Origin: Phragmites australis
Taxonomy: Eukaryota; Streptophyta; Magnoliopsida; Poales; Poaceae
NCBI RefSeq assembly: GCF_958298935.1
Contig: NC_084922.1
Coordinates: forward strand, 1,552,501-1,616,500
Length of the DNA stretch: 64,000 nt
Direction: 5' to 3'
Below the pieces are notes generated by a model that made no database searches, had not been told where the DNA came from, and was given only the letters and a program-made list of their open reading frames with translations. The translations under genes were made by a program, and so were the position numbers. Below are positions 11,360-20,027 of the stretch, piece after piece (the stretch's first letter is position 1; each line of letters begins with the position of its first letter).

Positions 11360-11675
11360 TCAGCACATGCTCTAGCCCAAATGGAGAAAATGCAAAGATG
11401 CTTTTATACTAGCTCCTGGGTCCTCGATTTCAAAACAGTATAACGCATCCTAAGGTATGTACTGACCATCCAATCTTCTGATCTAGGCAGGAAATGGCAT
11501 GTGGTCGGAACTATCTGCCAAAAGAGATCAGTCGACCAACACGTGATTGTTTCCCGTGCATGTTCGTCAGATGCTAGTCTGTACCCTCTCAATCTAGTCC
11601 TACACTAAAGCTGTTTCTCTTGCCCAGCTGTCATTGACACTGTTGTGCGTGCGTGTGTGTGCTCGAGACGCTTCG
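11360..11675. other. spacer before MULE-II, nothing recognised
   Basis: About 315 bp of ordinary composition without a gene or repeat I can name. The last part contains a short GT-rich run near 11,645-11,662. Confidence 0.5.
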
Positions 11676-11684
11676 TTCTGTATC

Positions 11685-11952
11685 GGCAAAAATACGATTT
11701 TGTATAATATCGTGACCGTATTTGCTGAAATAGATTATTATTTTTTGTATTTACGAATTTAGCATATGTATTTGGTGTACGGTGTGCCGAAGACGATTTT
11801 TCGGCATATCATGTGCCGAATACCGTGTATTCGGCACACGATGGGCCGAAAATGACCTGTATTCGGTACACCGTGTGTCGAATACAACAAAAAGCATATT
11901 TCGGCACACGGTGGGCCGAAAATGACATGTATTCGGCATATCGTGTGCCGAA
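11685..11952. repeat. left TIR and palindrome array of MULE-II
   Basis: The outer 107 bp (to 11791) mirrors 18510-18616. Six 21-bp modules close to TTCGGCACACGGTGTGCCGAA start at 11771, 11800, 11830, 11862, 11900 and 11932, with spacings of 29, 30, 32, 38 and 32 bp. They are probable transposase-binding or hairpin-forming sites by analogy only. Confidence 0.85.
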
Positions 11953-12175
11953 ATACATGTTTTCTTCGTGCTCCCCTGCATTTATGTGATTTGACTATGT
12001 ATTTTATGTAACAAAATTAAAAATTTGTTGCTAATCTAAGACATTTTAAAATGCATGAGTAAAAAAACAGTCTTTAAGGTGACTGATAGTCTTAACAGGG
12101 TATATTCGAACACGCACCACATTAACAAGGTATCAGTGATCATTTTAAAATGGCGATGGAAAGTGATGATGTAGA

Positions 12176-13128
12176 TCAGCGAAATCGTCGAGGCATTGGT
12201 GGCATGAAATCGTCGTCGTCATCGTCTGGAGGTTTCACGGTTCGAGCATGTGCTCTTGTATTGTTCGTTGAACCTTGTACCGTGTGGCTGTGGCTAGTGG
12301 AACGTCGAGGCATAGGTGGCATGAAATCGTCGTCGTCGTCGTCGTCCGGAGGTATCACGGTTCGAGCACGTGCTCTTGTATTGTTCGTTGAACCTTCTCC
12401 TGTGTGGCTGGTGGAATTGGTGGCATGAAATCGTCGTCGTCGTCTTCAGGTATCACGGTAGTAGGACGTGCTCTTGTAGTATGAGTTGAACCTTCTCCTG
12501 TGTGGCTGGTGGAACGTCGAGGCATTAGTGGCATCAAATTATCATCAGCTCTTGTACCCCTTGGGTTCGCTGATCTTCGTCGTCTTCGACGCGAACCAGG
12601 CAGCACACCCTCGTCGAAGAGCATTTGTATTGCCAAGAGGTGTGGTATTTCTTTGTTGATTAACTCCGCGTCTTTTGAAAATGCCTAAAGCAGAAGAGGG
12701 GTATTCGAATCAATAACAATAAGACAACTATGGTGATCAAATAAAAAATGACGAACCTGTATGTGGGATGCATACTGGTCGGGCAACATCGCCATCCTTC
12801 GTTGCCTCATACAGAAACCCAGTAAAGAAGGATGGTCGGCTAGTTCGCAAACCTTGAGGTATATTCAGCGGCGCTCATGTAATAGGGATCTAATATCGTC
12901 GGTTGTTACATGTAGAAGTGGAACGGTGAACGCAGAACATGGCGGTCTTGTATTCAATTTAGACACAGCTTGGATTATGTTGCTCTCTTTGAAGGGATCA
13001 TCCTTCCCTCCACGCACAACCTGCAAGCAGGCAGTTAATGCTATATCGATCGTTGTATATGTCCATAGGAAGCCAGTACTAGAATTTCTCGCCATATTGA
13101 GATTTTCCTGTAACTTTTTTGCTCTGCA
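12176..13128 (-). pseudogene. third gene of MULE-II, unknown, with acidic DDDDDFMPPMPRR repeats
   Basis: A likely acceptor (TTGGTGCAG) precedes a first exon at about 13,128, which runs to GT near 12,759. An intron of about 75 bp ends with CTTTAG before AFSKDAELINKEIP (about 12,687). The first exon has KKLQENLNMARNSS and, after a TGA near 12,865, KVCELADHPSLLG in the same frame. The second exon encodes four units of about 35-39 residues. Each has an Asp run followed by FMPPMPRR and then a Ser/Thr/His-rich part; the run in the right-most unit is reduced. I do not recognise the protein. It follows the PMD gene on the same strand, so it could be the downstream part of that gene or a separate gene. 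Simple-sequence growth of GTC/GAC triplets may explain the Asp runs. Confidence 0.5.
12185..12545. repeat. tandem repeat (about 104-117 bp units) with GTC triplet runs
   Basis: Four diverged units with anchors (GGCATGAAAT or a one-base variant) at 12201, 12318, 12422 and about 12530. Each contains a (CGT)n run; they encode the acidic repeats of the third MULE-II gene on the minus strand. Confidence 0.8.
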
Positions 13129-13379
13129 CCAAAGCACAAATCGCTGGTTATTTAATAAACATTAAACATGTATGAAATGTCGAAAATGATATATACAAAT
13201 GCTTAATAAGTTACTGATAAATAAGTTATGTGTCCTAATTAGTTGAAAAAGATTATATAAATTAAATGTAATTACTTGAACACTGAAGTGTATGGCATAG
13301 TACAAATGAGTACATAATATAGTGAATACCACTTAGTACAGATGAGTACACAAAATAGATGAGTACACAATAAATTGCA

Positions 13380-14327
13380 CTAGCTCTTTAACGACGCCGA
13401 CGCCGCAAGCAATCCCCAAGAGTATAAGCGTTGGGTAGCAGCACACAATCCTTTGTATGTAGCGGCCAACACAGCAGATCCCCAACTGTAATGTGTCGGC
13501 TCGTACGGACATGACGTGAGCTCACACGCTAACCATACAATATGCGGAAGTACATAATCGTCTGCCGTGTTGCAAAACATTATGCCTCCAAGCAAGATGT
13601 ACAAGTACACCTCGTAATGCTGCATAACTGTTGCCTCGTCCGCATCCGGTGGGTAAGGGCTGAATTGTGGTAGGCCATGAATCCATGACATGGAGAGCCA
13701 TACATCCTTCATGTCATATTCCATATTTCTACAAGATGCAGAGAATCAATGAACCACGAACAACACTGCAACGTATGAAATACTTTATGTAACAAATAAT
13801 TACCTGCCGTGAATATAACTCTTCCACTGCTCCTTTGCTGGTCGTGGAAGTACTAACGGGGTGCCCCTTATCAGGAGCCCGATCAGCATGGCAACGTCCC
13901 GTAAAGTAACGGTCATCTCTCCGCAAGGAAAGTGGAACGTGTGTGTCTCAGGACGCCAGCGGTCGACGAGGCCTCTGAGCAGTGAGACCTCGATCGGTGG
14001 CAGTGGAGTCCTGCCACCACCCTCCATGGGAGCTCCTGCCATCATAAGTGCGAACGGTAGTAGTCCGACCTATGTGAGGGGCTCGTGGAATCGATGGTCT
14101 AACTCCTTAAGCTTGTGCACACTCCTGAAACGCAATGGGAGCAACTGCAAAGGTATGCAATACATTTATAGAGTAAGTACCAAGGTATTAGAGCAAATGA
14201 AATTCATGTAATATCGATGTACCTATTGCCCTGCGAAAATCATCCTTCCCCTGTGGTTCTTGTCATACCGTAGTTGAAGAAGCTCGGGAAGGTGAACGAG
14301 AGCCATGCCAATGATTTCAAGCCTCAT
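13380..14327 (-). pseudogene. plant mobile domain gene carried by MULE-II
   Basis: Exon A runs 14327-14223 (ATG; contains HRGRMIFAGQ). Exon B runs 14144-13804 after a clear CTTTGCAG acceptor. Exon C runs 13728-13380. Phases are consistent (B ends AG|, C supplies A). Exon B has VDRWRPETHTFHFPCGE and TLRDVAMLIGL, and exon C has YEVYLYILLGGIMF and YSWGSAVLAATYKGLC, i.e. the same plant mobile domain order as in MULE-I. Exon A ends in TAG, where MULE-I has GAG, and exon B has another TAG after EPLT, so the frame is broken twice. The residues after YSWGSA (TYKGLCAATQRLYSWG) are missing from the MULE-I protein. The start lies 166 bp downstream of the transposase stop. Confidence 0.8.
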
Positions 14328-14492
14328 GGTTCAATTATAAAATAAAGTAAGATAACATCTATTACAAAATGGGTACAACACCTAATACGTTCATAACAAA
14401 TTACAATACAATCCATGTTTCCAACAAACTTCATATAACAAACTCACTGGCACCAAAGCTAATACAATCCAGTTCGATCGTAGCCTAATAGT

Positions 14493-17090
14493 TTACCGTC
14501 GGGTCAGACAAGTCCTCCTGTCACGACCGAATTGCTTGCATATTTTGCACCTACGTAGTCCATCAACAGCATCTGCTGCATCCATGTCACCTTGAAGCCT
14601 CGTGGCTCTAGACCTTCCAGGATCCGTGCGTCTGGCCCTGGGATAAGGTACCCACTTAGGCCCCTCGATTGCTTTGTAGCTGGATCCGATGTTAAATGAA
14701 CGTATCTTTGGAAGCCATGTGCTCCTCAGTGCATCGATCGTGAAATAGGGTGATACGTATTATGATCCGTCGTTCCCACCCATGTCTCTGCAAGCGGCCA
14801 AGATATGGGAGCACGGGATATGATGCAGTTTTGACTTATTGCATGTGCACTTCACCTCGTGAGGACCAATTTGACATTGTTGCACGGTGTCCCCCGCACT
14901 GTATCCAGAAGTGTACCGATGACGACACATGACCTCAAATTCATTGTTGGTCTGGTCGTAGATTCAAGTCCGATGAAAGTGCGCCTTACTCCTCCTTCTG
15001 GATAGGATTTCCTCCACCTTAGGTGCGAACTACGTGCTGCACTCTATTGCAGCTATACCACGATCTCAAAAGTAAGCAGTCGTCCTATAGAATGTGAGCT
15101 CAATTATGGCACACAATGGGAAGCCGCGTACACCCTTTAGGACATTGTTGAACGCCTCAGCTATGTTTGTTGTCATGATCGTATACCTATTATAAGACAC
15201 AACAATTTTAGATACAATATTTTCGTAACCAAAAGGAAAATATGATCTTTCAAACGCTATATTCTCACCTGGAACCGTGAGTATCATGGAATAGGGCCCA
15301 ACGCTCCGCCGGCTTTCCCGCTATCCACAGGCTAAATGTACCACGTGAACGACTAATGATGGTTTCCCCCCCCCCACCATTTGCGTCCGCAGATGGTCCT
15401 CCTGTGCTTCTTGCTGTGCCATCATCTTACGAGTGGTCTCATTTAACTCTCGTCATATCTCGTTGAACTTCGCCTGCTGGTTCTGAAGACATAACCCTTT
15501 GAACCTCTTCACAAGACCCTTGTTGTGGTACCTTGAGTAAAGGTTCGCATCTAAGTGTCGCATGCACCACCTTCTCTCCACATCAGACCAAACAATGGAG
15601 GGGTTTGTGCTGTCATGCAGCACATCCAATGCATGCAAGAAGCCCTTATTGCGGTCTGATATGATGCAGACTCGTTCCCTATTGCCGATGACACGTGTCC
15701 TCACCAAGGTGAGGAACCACAACCAACTATCATTGTTCTCACTCTCAACCAATGCATACGCGAGAGGAATTATCTGATTGTTTGCATCCGCCGCCATCGC
15801 TGTCATTAGGTTACCATGGTACTTGCCGCTAAGAAATGTGGCATCCACACATACCACCGGCTTGCAATGCCTGAAAGCTTTGATGCATTGGCCAAAGGAC
15901 CAGAAAAACCTAATGAGGTATCGATCAGTGTTGCTGTATGACCCATCATCCAGCCTGATCTACTCATCCACCATGGCCCACTGGGTCCCAGGGTTGGTCA
16001 TGGCAATCTTCTGCATCAGCCTCGGTGCGTAGTGGTACGAGTCTTCGAAACTTCCAAACAACATCTTCAATGCTTTCTGCTTCGCTTGCCACGCAGTGTG
16101 GTAATTGATCAGCATACCCGTCCTAGTCTGCACCTCCTCCATAATGGATTTTGGCGACAAACATATGTTTGTGCCAACAAGGGTGATGAGTAGTTGGGCT
16201 ATGAACCTCGCATCAACCGCGTGGCTCACATTTCTAACAGCCTCTTCGCTGCATGTATGTGGGGTGTATCTACTCAGCACAAAATAGCTCTCGTGCTTTG
16301 GCTTAGGGGCTCGTACAAAGTAAGGACAAGTCGGGTGCTTCGTACACCTGACCTCATACTCCGTATGGTTAGATCGGGCACACGTGTGGTCCCTTCTTGT
16401 GATTATAGCATAGTTGCTGATAAAGTGGATGACCTCTTCCCTATTCTGAAACCGTTGCCCCACCTGGATGTCGCTATTCTGGTATCCCCAATTAGATAGG
16501 GTGTTATACTCACTGATGGTACAATTTAGCAGCCCAGCACCATAAAAGTACTGGATCGCCGGCACCAGATCATCGTTGTCAGCACCTTCTTCGTCGCCAC
16601 TGCCACCAGCTTCATCATCCATGCATTGTGCATCTACCTCACCATGGTCCACTTCGGGTCCATCCGTACCTGAAGTGCCCTCCCCGACATTCTCTCCCGC
16701 CTCATCATGCATTACATTATGGTCTGATCCTTCCACGGTAGCCACCTCTTCACCATGCACCGGTCGTAATACTATGTTTACATACACTCCCATTTCAAAG
16801 TTCTCCTCTAATGCCTTACGTGAGTACAAGGTCCATGCGTTGTTCCTTCTCAAATCGAACAATGTATGGACAATGAGCGAGCTGTTTGGTACAGGCTGTG
16901 GCCTAACACCCTCTAGAATAACATTGTAGGACTGCTAGTTTAGACGCAAAAGGCTCATAACATGTGTTTGTAAGCCTTCTAGATCAATTGGTAGCTCAAC
17001 CGTACTCTCTACGTGCTGGCAGTTCTGAATGGACACGAGTTTCCCATGCAAAACAGCGGGACGTTCTCCATAATAAATATAGATAGTCAT
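14493..17090 (-). pseudogene. MULE-II transposase (MURA-like), disrupted
   Basis: ATG at 17090 begins MTIYIYYGERPAVL, like the PB1-type start of MULE-I. The frame holds an acidic linker, a MuDR N-terminal zinc region (YEVRCTKHPTCPYFVRA ... PHTC), then the catalytic domain: Asp in VVCVDATFLSGKYHG, Asp in IISDRNKGF, RRWCMRHLDAN, and Glu in TTNIAEAFNNVLKG. An 82-bp GT-AG intron (15187-15268) precedes the last motif. Further on are a SWIM finger (CTCNKSKLHHIPCSH) and a zinc knuckle (CKICKQFGRDRRTC), then TAA at 14493. In-frame stops lie near 16,934, at 15,960 and 15,453, and several more between 15,070 and 14,750. A long C run at 15,366-15,375 may also hide a length change. Confidence 0.88.
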
Positions 17091-17149
17091 AGCGTCTCTG
17101 CTAAACAAACGTAAATGACCAAATAACTAATTAGATGTATATTACATAC

Positions 17150-18080
17150 GTACTCTATTTTAGCCAATGTATTAGCACGGAATAAATACTATACTTACTC
17201 TAATTACATTTTCTAATCTAAATATTACGATTAATATTACACTATAGTTGCTTTTGTTGCGCGATCATAAAAATATGCAAATATTGTACCTACTCTGTTT
17301 TTCCAACTTAATATCATTTATCCAATGTATTCGAACAGAGTAAATACTATACTTGCTCTAATTATATTTTTTATTCTAAGTATTACAGTTAATATTATAC
17401 TATAGTTGCTTCTGTTGCGAGATAATAGAATATGCAGATAGTATACCTACTCTATTTTACCAACTTAATATCATTTATCTAATTTATTCGAACGGAATAA
17501 ATACTCTACTTGCTCTAATTACATTTTCTAATCTAAATATTATGATTAATATTACACTATAGTTGCTTTTGTTGCGCGATCATAAAATATGCAAATATTG
17601 TACCTACTCTGTTTTTCCAACTTAATATCATTTATCCAATGTATTTGAACAGAATAAATACTATACTTGCTCTAATTACATTTTTTATTCTAAGTATTAC
17701 AGTTAATGTTATAATATAGTTACTTCTGTTGCGAGATAATAGAATATGCAAATATTATATCTACTCTATTTTACCAACTTAATATCATTTATCCAATTTA
17801 TTCGAACAGAATAAATACTCTACTGGCTCTAATTACATTTTCTAATCTAAATATTACGATTACTATTACACTATAGTACCATCTATTACGAGATCATACA
17901 ATATGCAAATCTTATACCTACTCTATTTTAACAACTTAATATTTACATACTATAATTATATTTTCTAATCTAAATATAAGTACATACATAATCTATGATC
18001 CAAATAACTAGCTGATTCTGTTACGACATCATAAAATATACAAATATTATACCTACTATATTTTATCAACTTCATAAATA
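17150..18080. repeat. 157-bp tandem array in the leader of MULE-II
   Basis: The anchor CAACTTAATAT recurs at 17304, 17461, 17618, 17775 and 17932, exactly 157 bp apart each time. Partial units lie at each end. Units are AT-rich and alternate between two versions (GTTGCGCGATCAT versus GTTGCGAGATAAT), so the true unit may be a 314-bp dimer that later decayed. The array lies between the right TIR and the transposase ATG. Confidence 0.88.
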
Positions 18081-18419
18081 TAAGTACTTACTACTAAGGA
18101 AGGCTGTCCTCCTGCATCGCAGCTCCTCGTGCTCGACTGCTCCCGCTCGCACTAATCTGCTGCTCTGCTCACCGTCGTGCTCTCCTCTCTGCTCTCCTCT
18201 GCTCGCAGCTCCAAACGCAGATTAGCGCAAGCCGTCGTGCTCTCCTCTGCGCTGCCTTTTATAGCTCAACGAGCCGGCTAGAGTAGCAGACATGCGGGAG
18301 GGCCTGCCATGCGGGAGACAACAAAAAGCGAAAAGGGAAAAGTAAAAAGGAAAAGCGAAAAGAAAAAGAAAAAGAAAAAGTAAAGCACGACGCGACACGA
18401 CGTGACGCAAAAGCGTATT
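18081..18419. other. CT-rich then A/G-rich low-complexity leader of MULE-II
   Basis: A pyrimidine-rich stretch (18,100-18,250, repeated GCTCTCCTCTGC words) followed by a purine-rich run of GAAAAG units (18,315-18,385). No coding evidence. Confidence 0.6.
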
Positions 18420-18616
18420 TTCGGCACACCGTGTGTCGAATACACTGTATTCGGCACACGGTGTGTCGAAAATGACTTTTTCGGTACACCGTGTTCCGAA
18501 AATTCGTTTTCGGCACACCGTACGCCGAATACATGTGCTAAATTCGTAAATACGAAAAATAGTTGTCTATTTCAGCGAATACGATCACATATAATATACA
18601 AAATCGTATTTTTGCC
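18420..18616. repeat. right TIR and palindrome array of MULE-II
   Basis: Mirror of the left end. Four 21-bp palindromes start at 18420, 18450, 18480 and 18509 (spacing 30, 30, 29), followed by the outer terminal repeat. Inside it lies an A/G-rich run (18,310-18,385) and CpG-bearing GACGCGACACGACG-like sequence. Confidence 0.85.
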
Positions 18617-18625
18617 TTCTGTATC

Positions 18626-19900
18626 CAGCCAGCAGCTGGCGATTGCACCTTTCGAGTAGGAACATGAAAAAGTTGGAGCAGTGAAAGACTGACTGAAAGG
18701 TGGGTTCATTCTTTCCAATAAAGCAGAGATCTTCTTTGCCCTTAGAGAAAGAATCTCCCTTCTGCCGTTGCCGGCCAGAAAGGCAAGGAGCGATGAAGTA
18801 GAGCCGAATAACTTGTGCAGAGGAGTCATTTTGAGCTGGTTGGGACGTTACCCGGCCCTGTACGTCCGGTTATACCATTCGGTTTCGATAGCATTCCTTA
18901 CTCTTTGAGCCTTGACAAATCGGCAGAGCACTGTCTTCTGCCAAGGCAAGGATCTGGACGATGAATGGATGCAGAGATCTTTCACCCAACGATAATATTC
19001 GGTGATTAGGAAAGTAAATGAATTGCGTTGGGTGTGTTGATTACTTGATTTGAAAAGATAACAGCAAATTAACGACATGACCCGAGATAATGCTAGTATT
19101 TAAGGAAGATCTTTTAGCACACAGAATGCGTTTCTATGGGGTACACCTAGACCATAGACCGGGAGAGCCAACACGTCGTGCTTCACTTACACAAACGTCT
19201 TTGTTCAGAGTCCAAATCAGTACTGCCATGCTGGTAAATTCTCTTGATATAGAGGCTACCCGTCTAGGTTCGATTCTATAGCGTGCATCAAAGGTTGTCC
19301 CTAAATATTCTTTTGGACAACCTTGTCACCAACGGAGTATAAGATTTTATTAATCTCTTCAATAGACGTAAATATAGTTTTTAGTCCATATGCTTTAAAA
19401 GTATGTAGGTATATATAGGATGTGTGTTTAGGTGTACGTATAGATACTAAAGCTTGTATTCTAATGCTGTGCCTTCAAAATAATCAGTACTGTCGCCACA
19501 CGAAACGGAGAGCAGTAAAGCGCACCGAATCCGGTGCTAGTCTCAAACAGCACCTCCATTGAACCAGTTGGAGCACTCGATATGAAAAACCAATCAGTGC
19601 CAGTGCCTCGTACTACTCCAGGAGACACCGTTGCAGGAGTACATGAGCAGCCGGGCTCCAAACCGATGGCTCCTTCCGGCCGGTTCCCTGCACTTCTCGG
19701 AAGGTTTGTTTGGTCATTCGATTCGATTCTCACCCATGCACGGATGCACCGAGAGCAACCAATGAGCGAATCAATCAGTGAATCCCCTGTGAGCCATTTC
19801 TTGGACCTTAGCATGGCTCCATCCAGGTCATGTCATCCATGGCAAAACGCCAGTTCAGCTACCATTAAAGAAGAAGAGAGAGAAAGCGTATCAGGCAGGC
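18626..19900. other. intergenic, upstream of the TBL gene
   Basis: From MULE-II to the TBL promoter I see no gene. Short frames near 19,534-19,900 have no family motif and run into the promoter. Confidence 0.5.
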
Positions 19901-19904
19901 CGCC

Positions 19905-19914
19905 TACATATACC
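19905..19914 (+). promoter_or_regulatory. possible TATA element of the TBL gene
   Basis: TACATATACC lies 114 bp before the ATG at 20028 and is followed by a C-rich leader (CCCCCGCGCTCACACTTCCC-like), typical of grass promoters. It is not a perfect TATA box. Confidence 0.35.
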
Positions 19915-20027
19915 AGTCCCCCGCGCTCACACTTCCCACTCCTCGCCGTCACAGGAAACCTTCCCTTCTTCCCCTCCCAGCTACCCCGCCCGGCGCCCGC
20001 TCACCTCTCTTGCCTTGGCACAGGGGG

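Larger units (their letters stand above)
11685..18616 (-). mobile_element. MULE-II: Mutator-like element with transposase, PMD and a third gene
   Basis: A 6.93-kb element with a perfect 9-bp target duplication, TTCTGTATC (11676-11684 and 18617-18625). Its inverted termini start GGCAAAAATACGATTTTGTAT and align well for about 107 bp. Going inward from the right end on the minus strand it holds palindrome modules, a 157-bp tandem array, a transposase pseudogene, a two- or three-exon PMD gene and a third gene with acidic repeats. Its TIRs and palindromes are unrelated in sequence to those of MULE-I, so the two are separate families with the same cargo type. All genes carry in-frame stops, many explained by C-to-T change. 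Confidence 0.93.

Noticed and set aside
12150..12428. 92-codon plus-strand frame rich in Ser (SSSSSSGG)
   Set aside because: Antisense shadow of the Asp-run repeats on the minus strand, where splice sites and neighbouring exons agree.
17150..18080. Array considered as a replication origin or iteron set
   Set aside because: It lies inside a transposon leader, with a long 157-bp period and no initiator gene; a satellite-like repeat is simpler.
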